Origin: G963692885 sp964658655
Lineage (GTDB): Bacteria; Acidobacteriota; Terriglobia; Terriglobales; Acidobacteriaceae
DNA: 64,000 nucleotides
Assembly (NCBI GenBank): GCA_964658655.1
Contig: CAZZZL010000006.1
Span: 62,001-126,000 of the forward strand
Reading direction: 5' to 3'
The notes under the pieces are model-generated. The model did not search any database. It saw only the letters and a list, made by a program, of their open reading frames with translations, and was not told the DNA's origin. Below, piece by piece: positions 26,744-34,991 of this stretch (the first letter of the stretch is position 1; each line of letters starts with the position of its first letter). A program made the position numbers and the translations under genes.

Positions 26744-29347
26744 ATGAAGAGAAATGACTGGAAAGGCTGTGCCTTGTTGCGTCGAATTACGTTGTCTATT
26801 TTCCCCCTGGTTCTTATGCAGTCCGTGATCGCCCAGGCGCCGGCGGACCCGGCGATCGACCCCCGCGGTCCCGTAGCAGGCTGGAGCGATCGAACACTCG
26901 TCGACAAAGAGGGGGTCCAGGCTGTCAAGTATCACTTTCAGCCTTCTCCTGAGACGACGCCCTGGAAACCGGCGTGGGTATGGGTCGCCGACACCGAGGG
27001 CGATGACAACCCCCCCTTTGCCGCGCACTTTCGCAAGGAACTGATCGTGCCAGGAGGTGCTGCCATCAAGACCGCTTACGCGAAAGTGACCGCCGATCGC
27101 GTGTACCGGCTATGGGTTAATGGCCTGTTAGTCTCCCGAGGCCCAGATGATCCGGGGAATGACGTCGCCGGCCCCGTCAAGTGGTCTCACCAATGGCTCT
27201 ACAGCCGGGTAGACCTTGCCCCGTACCTGCACATCGGCAAGAATGTAATTGCTGTTGAGGTCATCACTTCGGACCTGCTTCCGAACTTCAGCCTTGGGAA
27301 GCCGGGGTTCGCATTTGAAGCTTCGATCGAACGCGCCGCGGGTCCAGCAATCACCCTCTCCACCCGCGACGAGTGGAAGGCCGAAGCCAGTCGCGCCTAC
27401 AGCGTAGGTCCGTTCACTGATAATTCTGCCGAGAGCGGACTCCGTTACGACGCGCGACTCGATACCCCGGCATGGAGAGAACCGTCTTTCCCGGATAGTT
27501 CGTGGCAGCCGGCTCACCGTATCGACGCAGACACGGTTACTGGTGTGAACGCAGGCCGTGCCCCTTGGGGGCCAGTTATGGTCAGCCAAATCCCGCAAGC
27601 GATGGAAGCCATCTGGCCGGTGCAGGCCATCGCCCGCGCGACGCCCAATCTCACCACGGCAGCGCCTCTCGCGAGGATCGGAGAGCAACTCCGTCTCCAG
27701 GGAGACGGTATGTTCTCCGTTGATTACGACCGCGTCCTGAGCGGATACGTATCCATGAAAGTTCGCGGACCAGCGGGCACTATCATCACGATCGAACCGG
27801 CTGAGACCAAGACCGCCTCCGGGCCGATGCGGCCTTCCCAGGTAACGCTCCGGGAGGGCGATACTATCTTCGAGTATCCCGGGTACGACTCATTTTCAAC
27901 AATCAAAGTGACCGTATCTCACGCCACTGGGCCCGTCGACTTTGCCGATGTACGGGCCACTTTCGTCTCACAGCCGGTGAGTTATCAAGGCTCATTCGAG
28001 AGCAGCGACGAAGCGCTCAATCGCCTCTGGAAAGCCTCGCGCTGGTTGACGCAGGTTTGCATGCAAAATCGATACCTCGATTCTCCACATAATCAGGAAC
28101 CACTCGGCGACACGGGTGACTCCATGATCGAGTCACTCGAAAACTTTTACGCCTTCAATGAACCCGCACTCACCCGCCAGGATCTGCGCAAGTTCGCCGG
28201 TATCCTCGATCATTTTCAAGAGGCCAACTTTCACACCAGCTATGCGCTGCTGTGGCTGCAGATGCTGATGGACTACTACGACTACACCGGCGACGAGACT
28301 TTGCTGCGGGAGATGTCACCCACGGTGAACCGGCTGCTGGATCACTTCGCCACCTTTCAGGGTGCGAACGGGTTATTGTCGGAAGCGCCCAACTACATGT
28401 TCATGGACTGGGTGACAATCGATGGATTTCCCGGCCATCATCCACCGGCAGAGATCGGCCAGGGCTACATGACGGCGTTCTATTACCGCGCACTGGCTGA
28501 CGGGGCGAGACTCGCCACCATCCTTGGAGACAACCCGCGAAGGCTGAAGTATGAGCAACTGCGCACAGGGCTCAAGGCGGCATTCGAGCGAGAATTGTGG
28601 GACGCAAACGCGGGACTTTACCGCGACGGCAAGCCGCACACTAATCATCAGCCAACAGGCCGCTGGCTGCCGGAAGACAAAGACATTGTGACGCACACGC
28701 CGCATGTCAACGCCCTCGCTGTCCTCTACGACCTCGCACCCAAGGCCCGGCAGCCACTCATCCTTGAAAAGCTTCTTGCATCTCCTCGACTCGATGTGCA
28801 GCCGTACTTCATGCATTTCATCCTTGCGGCAGAGAATCACGCCGGGGTCTTCGACCGCTATGGCTGGGCCCAGCTGCAGCAATGGCACCTCAACCTGGAG
28901 ACGCGTACCTTTTCTGAAGACTGGAACGCAGGCGACCATAGCCATGGCTGGGGCGGAACTCCACTTATCCTGATGTCTAGCCTTATTCTCGGTGTGACGC
29001 CGGCATCGCCAGGCTACAAGCGTGTCATGATCGCTCCCCATTTGTCCGGCCTTGAAGCGGCCAAGGGGGTAGTACCGACACCGCTCGGCGATGTTCGAGT
29101 TTCATGGACGAAGGAAGACACGCTCTTTTCGCTCGACATTTCGGCCCCTCCGACGATGGCTATAGACCTGGTGCTCCCTGCCTTTAGTTTTGCAGAAAGG
29201 ACGCTCATGATCGACGGACATCCGGCATCTTCAGAGATGACGGAGGCTGGCCGAAAACTCACACTCGCAGGTGGGACACACCGTATCGTGGCAGCTGGCA
29301 AGCGGCCAGATATAGCGTCGCAGGGGTGGGGCGCAATCGTTCAGTAA
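26744..29347 (+). CDS. Secreted alpha-L-rhamnosidase, GH78-like
   Basis: An 867-residue protein with a signal peptide (ITLSIFPLVLMQSVIAQ, about 15-32) and N-terminal beta-sandwich domains that include an accessory jelly roll (RVYRLWVNGLLVSRGP). From about residue 420 comes the (alpha/alpha)6 catalytic barrel. The catalytic block YLDSPHNQEPLGDTGDS (about 450) corresponds to the DCPxRExxGWxGD block of GH78 and keeps the acidic Asp, Glu and Asp. WNAGDHSHGWGGTPL in the C-terminal part of the barrel is also typical. It would release terminal L-rhamnose outside the cytoplasm. The gene is divergent from TonB receptor 2 and shares its candidate LacI operator. Another exo-glycosidase activity in the same clan cannot be excluded. 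Confidence 0.85.
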   Translation: MKRNDWKGCALLRRITLSIFPLVLMQSVIAQAPADPAIDPRGPVAGWSDRTLVDKEGVQAVKYHFQPSPETTPWKPAWVWVADTEGDDNPPFAAHFRKELIVPGGAAIKTAYAKVTADRVYRLWVNGLLVSRGPDDPGNDVAGPVKWSHQWLYSRVDLAPYLHIGKNVIAVEVITSDLLPNFSLGKPGFAFEASIERAAGPAITLSTRDEWKAEASRAYSVGPFTDNSAESGLRYDARLDTPAWREPSFPDSSWQPAHRIDADTVTGVNAGRAPWGPVMVSQIPQAMEAIWPVQAIARATPNLTTAAPLARIGEQLRLQGDGMFSVDYDRVLSGYVSMKVRGPAGTIITIEPAETKTASGPMRPSQVTLREGDTIFEYPGYDSFSTIKVTVSHATGPVDFADVRATFVSQPVSYQGSFESSDEALNRLWKASRWLTQVCMQNRYLDSPHNQEPLGDTGDSMIESLENFYAFNEPALTRQDLRKFAGILDHFQEANFHTSYALLWLQMLMDYYDYTGDETLLREMSPTVNRLLDHFATFQGANGLLSEAPNYMFMDWVTIDGFPGHHPPAEIGQGYMTAFYYRALADGARLATILGDNPRRLKYEQLRTGLKAAFERELWDANAGLYRDGKPHTNHQPTGRWLPEDKDIVTHTPHVNALAVLYDLAPKARQPLILEKLLASPRLDVQPYFMHFILAAENHAGVFDRYGWAQLQQWHLNLETRTFSEDWNAGDHSHGWGGTPLILMSSLILGVTPASPGYKRVMIAPHLSGLEAAKGVVPTPLGDVRVSWTKEDTLFSLDISAPPTMAIDLVLPAFSFAERTLMIDGHPASSEMTEAGRKLTLAGGTHRIVAAGKRPDIASQGWGAIVQ

Positions 29348-29676
29348 CATCCCTCGAGCGATTTTCTATAAGTCATACGCGTGAAGTTGACGGGAACGGC
29401 GTCGCCTGAGCGAGGTCGGATGTAGAGAACAAATCATGTACCGCCTGCTGAGGATGCCATTTAGTCCAGCGTCTTACATTAGGGATTGGTCTTTGCCGCA
29501 ACAGGTCGGAATCAAAAGCGGGCCGCCCGGAAGACTCTCGACAGCTTGCGCCTGAACTACTCAATCCTTCGGTTCCTTCCCCTCCACCGGCTCTCGACGA
29601 GCAAGTAGTACAACGAGATCACATACACTGAGCGTTACCAACTGGAGTTGGTGAGCCTAGAATACAGGAATCAGGT
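29348..29676. other. Intergenic region before the chemoreceptor remnant
   Basis: About 330 bases without a gene. At 29637-29652 there is a 6-bp stem (ACCAAC/GTTGGT). At 29628-29639 CTGAGCGTTACC matches 10 of 12 bases of the LacI-type site at 59528, but no intact gene follows it. Confidence 0.35.
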
Positions 29677-30104
29677 AGCGCATCAGTAAAAGTCAAGCCC
29701 TTGTCGAGTTTCAGATGAATGTGTGATCCTGATTACGATTCAGAATTTCCTTTCGGTATTTCGGGTACACCCTGGATGAAATCGAGGGTCGACACCACCG
29801 CCTTTTCGTTGATCAAGCCGATCGGAGACGATTCAGTCAGACACTGACACGTCTGTTAAGGCTATCGGCGAGGTGACACACATCATCGCTGAGGTGAACG
29901 ATCTCTCCAGTGTCATGGCTTCAGCATTCGAGGAACAGACAGCGATCACCGCGGACATCTGCCAAAACGTAACCGCAGCTGCTATGTGGCAGCTGAAGTA
30001 GCGAGTAGCATCAGTGGTGTTGCAGATTTCTCAGACCTCATGTCCGGCGTGCCGCAGACACAGATCGCAGCCACAACACAGGTCTGGCCATACTCTATGT
30101 GGAG
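29677..30104 (+). pseudogene. Decayed PAS-containing methyl-accepting chemotaxis protein
   Basis: Read with frame changes, this stretch spells a familiar chemoreceptor. From 29679: ISKSQALVEFQMN. A lost base near 29721 shifts the frame to VILITIQNFLSV (29723-29758). An extra base near 29760 then leads to FGYTLDEIEGRHHRLFVDQA, the PAS domain found in front of many MCP signalling domains. After about 29835 the sequence jumps, in a new frame, to the far C-terminus of the MCP domain: SVKAIGEVTHIIAEVNDLSS, then AFEEQTAITADICQNVTAA. One more frameshift near 29985 (TAG at 29999) gives VAAEVASSISGVADFSDLM. The middle (second PAS, methylation region and hairpin tip) is deleted. It is a non-functional relic next to a diguanylate cyclase gene. 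Confidence 0.8.
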
Positions 30105-32240
30105 TTACATGGATGTGCTGGCCATTGGCTGTTCCATTCGATTCGAAAGATTTTGTAGATCGGTTTTAAAAAGGTCGCCTCCGCTGGATGAGGCCAGGAT
30201 CACGCGGTTGCGTCCAGTCTCCTTGGCCTCGTATAGCGCTCGGTCAGCTGCTGCAAGCGCAAACTCCTGATTTATTTCGTTCGCATGGTTTGCGAAAGTA
30301 AAGGCGCCCACGCTACAGGTGATGCGGAACTCCGTGTTCCCATCCTGCACGACCAGATTCGAGATAGCGTGATGAAGCCTGGCGAGACGATCTTTCACTT
30401 CGGCAGCCGGGATGCCGGGCAGCACGAGCAAAAATTCCTCGCCCCCGTAGCGCCCGGCGCTGTCATAGGACCGCAGGCTGCCAGATAATGCCGATGCAAA
30501 GCGTCGCAGCGCAGCGTCGCCACCCAGGTGACCGTGAATATCATTGACTTGCTTGAAGTGGTCGAGGTCGCACAACACCAGTGTGACGGGACTCTGCTCG
30601 CGGCTGGCTCGCGCAATCTCGTGCCCAAATGCAAGCAGAACTGCCCTGCGATTGAGGAGTCCTGTCAACTCATCGTGTGCGGCAAGGTAGCGGAATTGTC
30701 CCTCGCTTTCTCGAATGGTGCGCGTCTGTTGCTCCACACGTTTCCTGAGTACGATCACCCAAAGGATCACGACGAGGGTACACAGGGCTAGCCCCGCCAC
30801 GAGTGAAAGAGCGCGGGTTGCTGTCCACCAGGGAGCGTGTTGCAGAACGACGATGTCTTGCGGAGTCCGCGCAAGGAGACTGAAGGAAATAGGCGTTCGC
30901 TCGGAGTCGGCATGCACGCGGCATATTCCTGTGACCGAAAGAATACTGCCGCCGGTGATATTGGCCGTTCGGTCATCAGAGACTGCAACAGGCAGGTAAG
31001 CCTCAAAGACGGTGTTTTCCTGCCGCAAAATCCAGACTCGCTGATCTCCCTGTACATGGTTTTCGACGACTCGGCCCCGCAATTGCAGCAGTTGTTCGTC
31101 GTAGGGAGCAAAATCCCCCAGTGCGGTCGCGTTGTTGCCTTTTGACGCAACGATGACATCGCCGGCCACTAGCCGCAATGGTTGCGGCGGACTGGCATGG
31201 CCGACAATGCGCACAATCCCGTCTTCCAGGATGGGCGCATACTCTCCCATCGCCGGAAATCCGACTGCCTCGATCTTCGTCCCCGGAACGATCAAAACCC
31301 GTGTGGAAACCTGCACCCCGATGCCATCGCTTCCGTCCTGAAGATAAAGCGCATGGTCGGGCACCTGGTACGTGACTATTCCGGCGATTTTGATGCGGTG
31401 CTGGCTCTGACCAAATTGCAGGACATTCCGTACTGGAACAGCAGCAGAGACGAATGGGTCGAGAGGCGCCGCGCTTAGGATGGTCAGATCCCGCCGTTCA
31501 GGAACATACATTTCGAGGCCGGTAAACTGCCTTTTGTCATTGAAATTGCTGGTACAGACGCCGCGAATGCGTACAGTCGCATCGATCAGGTGGGCGGATT
31601 CGATACCAGCAAAGTCCTGCAGGATGACCCTCGTCGATCCTCCACCAAGGTCGAGCACAAGGATCATGACATCCGCTGTAAACGTCTTTGAAATGCGTGC
31701 GGATCGAACGATCCCGTGGACCTCAATCCACTGACTGTCCATTGCACCTGCCACCAGGTCGTCATACGACACGCGCGTCGGCACCGGCGGTGATCCATGA
31801 CCGAGCAGGTTCACACTGGAGATCATCAGGGAAGGCGCAAACAGGCCCGCCGCCGTTACTCCACTTACCATCACCCGGTCGCCCGTCCGCACGTCGGATT
31901 TATCTGTTCGATCGACCGAGATCCCACCCGTACCATCCTGGAGGAAAAAGGAGTTCTGAAAGCCGGGCAGGTCAGTGACTATGCCCTCGATGCGGACTGG
32001 ATATTTTTGGCGAGCCTGGTTCTGGCTAAGCTGGCGAACCTGGATGACATGAGTCAGCACCGGCTCCTGTTTCGTCCGGTCTGAAGGAGTTCCCGCCACC
32101 AGGAATTGCTTGGTGGTCGGAGAGGCGCAGCAAACGCCTCCTGAGAGCAGGAATGCGACTGCCATCATCACGCATACGCTGTGCAATCCCCATGAGCAGG
32201 ATTTCAGCGATGCTTCTCCAGCATCTGCATCGCCTCTCAA
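30105..32240 (-). CDS. Membrane-anchored diguanylate cyclase with periplasmic OB-fold-like domains
   Basis: A 711-residue protein with an N-terminal hydrophobic export signal (about 20-40). A long periplasmic part carries repeated OB-fold-like units (PVRIEGIVTDLPG...FFLQDGTGGISV and HRIKIAGIVTYQVPDHALYL). One transmembrane helix is near residues 490-510 (LSLVAGLALCTLVVILWVIV), followed by a short coiled coil. The C-terminal GGDEF domain begins LAAHDELTGLLNRRA, with the catalytic motif GGEEF at about 599-603. The inhibitory I-site RSYD sits exactly five residues before it, so an active, product-inhibited cyclase is expected. The start is a TTG at 32240 with a weak ribosome site; downstream starts are possible. 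The extracytoplasmic signal is unknown. Confidence 0.88.
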   Translation of the reverse strand: MRGDADAGEASLKSCSWGLHSVCVMMAVAFLLSGGVCCASPTTKQFLVAGTPSDRTKQEPVLTHVIQVRQLSQNQARQKYPVRIEGIVTDLPGFQNSFFLQDGTGGISVDRTDKSDVRTGDRVMVSGVTAAGLFAPSLMISSVNLLGHGSPPVPTRVSYDDLVAGAMDSQWIEVHGIVRSARISKTFTADVMILVLDLGGGSTRVILQDFAGIESAHLIDATVRIRGVCTSNFNDKRQFTGLEMYVPERRDLTILSAAPLDPFVSAAVPVRNVLQFGQSQHRIKIAGIVTYQVPDHALYLQDGSDGIGVQVSTRVLIVPGTKIEAVGFPAMGEYAPILEDGIVRIVGHASPPQPLRLVAGDVIVASKGNNATALGDFAPYDEQLLQLRGRVVENHVQGDQRVWILRQENTVFEAYLPVAVSDDRTANITGGSILSVTGICRVHADSERTPISFSLLARTPQDIVVLQHAPWWTATRALSLVAGLALCTLVVILWVIVLRKRVEQQTRTIRESEGQFRYLAAHDELTGLLNRRAVLLAFGHEIARASREQSPVTLVLCDLDHFKQVNDIHGHLGGDAALRRFASALSGSLRSYDSAGRYGGEEFLLVLPGIPAAEVKDRLARLHHAISNLVVQDGNTEFRITCSVGAFTFANHANEINQEFALAAADRALYEAKETGRNRVILASSSGGDLFKTDLQNLSNRMEQPMASTSM

Positions 32241-32786
32241 CTTTTAAGACCGGAATAAATATGACTGCTCATGCATGCAGGTCATCGGCAAAAACGGATG
32301 GGACTTGAGGGGTGAAGCAGATAATAACTCTACGTAACGCGATTTTTCTCTTACTGTGGTGTTTGTGGCCGACGAGACGTTCGCTTTTCTGGCATCAAAA
32401 TTTTGCCGATGCTTCCTCTTCGTTATCCGCCTGGAGAAAATCCCCTCTAAAGAAATAACGGTACAGCGCCCAAAGCTCCACTGTGCGCCGGTTTATGCCA
32501 GAGATCGAATCAGGGATTTTGATGGGCTTGTGTCACCTATCCGAGGTCGGAGGATGATTGGCCGCCCGATGCCGTGACACAGCGCGTGGCGCCTTACTTT
32601 GGTCCGGGTGAAAGCAAATGCTCCAGACCAGGAAGCCCAAAGGCTTCGATGTTGGCGGATCTAGGAGGTCATACGCGGCGCATCCTTCGTCTTGGGCCAG
32701 AAGTATGGTTACTGCGCCTGCGGGCGTTTAAAGAAGAAGCTGTTCTTACCCGTCTACATCACAAGAGGCGACACAAGTTTTCCCAC
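32241..32786. other. Intergenic region upstream of the diguanylate cyclase
   Basis: About 545 bases with only short frames that lack ribosome sites. It should contain the promoter of the cyclase gene; no element is convincing. Confidence 0.4.
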
Positions 32787-32834
32787 AAAAAAATGTCTGA
32801 AAGTGACATTGTGACGAGTCACTTTCAGACATTT
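32787..32834 (-). terminator. Strong hairpin terminator of the PNGase A-like gene
   Basis: A perfect 17-bp inverted repeat (32791-32807 with 32818-32834; AAATGTCTGAAAGTGAC and its complement) with a 10-base loop. On the minus strand it is followed by seven T (32793-32787). It lies about 50 bases past the stop of the gene at 32882. Confidence 0.9.
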
Positions 32835-32881
32835 ATACCAAACCGATAGGCAATTTCCCGATCCTGCAAAGGAGCCGGATG

Positions 32882-34630
32882 TTACTGTGCGGGGACCTTT
32901 GTGGAGTCATCACACGAGCCGCCATTATCCGAACGATGCCTGCCATAGTCCACATCGCTGCATGCCTCGGTCAGTACATTGTTGACCGACGCCAGGCTGT
33001 TGTTGTACCTGGCCCCGAATGCGCCAGTGGAACGGTACGTGGCCGTGGATGACGCACCGCTATGGCTGGTCACGCTGAAGCTGGCGTTGAAGCCGAGCGC
33101 ATCGGTGGATTTGACCCTTTCCTCCGATTTAGACGACAGGAAATCCCAGGGACCGGATTTCTTCGACAGAGCCGATAGATCTGCTGTGGTGGTCTGCAGA
33201 TAAGTGCCGTCCGGGTTGATGGCGAGGTTTATGTTGAGCTGTAAGGGCAGCGAAGTATGTGTTTCCTGCGCGATGAAACCCTCGCGTGCTGCTGTCGTCA
33301 CCTTGGAATCGACTGTAGAGGTCAGGGCTACATTCACCAGGTTGAGCGTTGCGCTGTTCGTCAGATTCTGGTCGTCGATGAAGTTGATCGTCTGTTCAAC
33401 CGTGGTCGTCACCTCGCCGTGTGAGGTATTGACTTTGCCCCGGATCGAGAAGGTGCGCTTTAACGACTCCTTGACCTCCGCTGTTCCGTAGCCACTCGCA
33501 TTCAGATTGACGTTGGCAGTCACGGTAGTTGCGGGTGTGGTGGTTAGCGTGTCGCTTAGCAGGCTGCCGGTGACCACCTTCTTGCCATGGTCCGTATAGA
33601 CAAGCAGGTTGCCGTTGACCAGCGAACTTCCCTGCGTGTTGATGTCATTCAGGACAATGGTATGGGGGTTACCGTCAGACAATACTCCGGCAAAGGGTGT
33701 CAGGTCGACACGGTAGAACTTGAAGTTGAGCGCCTCGGGACTGGGGAGAGGCTCCCAAAGGTAAGGATCGACGCCTCCCGTGAAGATGTACGGATGTTCT
33801 GGTGCGACGCCCGCCGGCGTCCCATCAATCGACACATCGACCTCACGCAATCCACTGCCATAGTCCGCGTTGATGTAGGGCGCGGCCTGGGCGTTCGGCG
33901 TCGTGAGATACCAGAATTCGTCGCTCTGTGCCATCACATCGAGATACGCACGCTCGACGTTGGTGGGCAGGGTGATCGTCTCAGTGAGGGGAGACGCAGG
34001 CGTGTAGAAGTGATAGGCGTCGCCGTTATTGTAAATCGGCACCACCACGTCGGGTACCCTGGGCGCGGGCGCGGCGTAGGATGCAGGATAAAAGTCCAGC
34101 TCGGCATTGCCATAGATGATGCCAGTGTAGGTAGAGTCGACGGGATTCTGAATATTGGCGATCCCGTTTTGCGCGGACTGGAACAATGCGGATAGGTCCG
34201 TAACATCGCTCTCCACGTGCCAGGAAGGACTGAGGGTGGCGCGCGGTTCCGCGGTGCTCCCGCGCATCAGGGTCACGTTCCCCAGGTAAATTTGCGTACT
34301 GCGATCGAACTGGCGCCCCGCCGTGACTGTGAAGTCTGCGCTGAAGACGACCTTGGCCCAGGGTCCCTTGCATTCCGCGGGCGGGGTATAGGTATACGGC
34401 CGCTCATTGAAATCGGTAAAAGAGAGGTTCTGAAAGAGTTGTACCTTGCAAGGCGTAGTCGCAGGCCGTGGTACCAGTGGCTCCGCGCTGACAGGGTTAG
34501 AGGAACCGATCTGGGGAGCATGGGTGATGACGACCTGGGCGGAAATAGAGGCCGCGAAGGTCAACGGGAGCACCGCAAGCCGTAGCGTGCGGCCCACAGT
34601 TGAACTGAACACGGATGTAGATGGATGCAA
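32882..34630 (-). CDS. Secreted peptide-N-glycosidase A-like amidase
   Basis: A 582-residue exported protein that resembles the peptide N4-(N-acetyl-beta-glucosaminyl)asparagine amidase A family of plants and fungi. The start is TTG 34630, preceded by GAGGAAA; the signal peptide ends near FAASISAQ. Characteristic parts are FNERPYTYTPPAECKGPWAK (about 75-95), DRSTQIYLGNVTLMRGSTAEP, a PDVVVPIYNNGD linker, ERAYLDVMAQSDEFWY, and the segment with LREVDVSIDGTPAGVAPEHP and YIFTGGVDPYLW. These correspond to the two jelly-roll-like halves of that family. Family enzymes cut intact N-glycans from glycoproteins even when the core GlcNAc carries alpha-1,3-fucose. It lies downstream of TonB receptor 3 on the same strand, with a 360-base gap and a hairpin between, and ends at a strong terminator. 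Activity is inferred from resemblance. Confidence 0.75.
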   Translation of the reverse strand: MHPSTSVFSSTVGRTLRLAVLPLTFAASISAQVVITHAPQIGSSNPVSAEPLVPRPATTPCKVQLFQNLSFTDFNERPYTYTPPAECKGPWAKVVFSADFTVTAGRQFDRSTQIYLGNVTLMRGSTAEPRATLSPSWHVESDVTDLSALFQSAQNGIANIQNPVDSTYTGIIYGNAELDFYPASYAAPAPRVPDVVVPIYNNGDAYHFYTPASPLTETITLPTNVERAYLDVMAQSDEFWYLTTPNAQAAPYINADYGSGLREVDVSIDGTPAGVAPEHPYIFTGGVDPYLWEPLPSPEALNFKFYRVDLTPFAGVLSDGNPHTIVLNDINTQGSSLVNGNLLVYTDHGKKVVTGSLLSDTLTTTPATTVTANVNLNASGYGTAEVKESLKRTFSIRGKVNTSHGEVTTTVEQTINFIDDQNLTNSATLNLVNVALTSTVDSKVTTAAREGFIAQETHTSLPLQLNINLAINPDGTYLQTTTADLSALSKKSGPWDFLSSKSEERVKSTDALGFNASFSVTSHSGASSTATYRSTGAFGARYNNSLASVNNVLTEACSDVDYGRHRSDNGGSCDDSTKVPAQ

Positions 34631-34991
34631 GAGAGTTTCCTCGGAATTGATTTCGGCGTGCGTTGGATGGCGAGGTCATTGACGGGGCAAGGTGAACTGC
34701 CGCGCTTGGCAGCTGCGACAAGGCCGCTGCGAAATGCATCAGTAGTGTCTGTCCAGTGAGAGATTTAGGCAATAAAAATCGTTCACTGTACCGATCAAAC
34801 TTTGCGACATCATAACTCAGGACTTGGGCGCTGGGGACGTCAGATGAAGTGCTCTACGACGTAAGCCTTATTTTGGGCTGCCCTTCGAGCACTCACCCGG
34901 CAGTCGGAAATACGCAAGGATCGTAGGAGTTCTGCTTGAATGTAGTTGAGACTCAGAGGGCTGCGAATGATGCCCCCTGAGTCTCAGGAAA
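34631..34991. other. Gap between receptor 3 and the PNGase A-like gene
   Basis: About 360 bases. Apart from the hairpin at 34948-34985 there is no coding frame with a ribosome site. A promoter for the PNGase A-like gene may lie here. Confidence 0.4.
34948..34985 (-). terminator. Hairpin downstream of TonB receptor 3
   Basis: The 13-base arms GAGACTCAGAGGG and CCCCCTGAGTCTC pair with one mismatch around a 12-base loop, seven bases past the receptor stop. No T-run follows on the minus strand, so it may protect the transcript end or allow partial read-through to the PNGase A-like gene. Confidence 0.6.
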
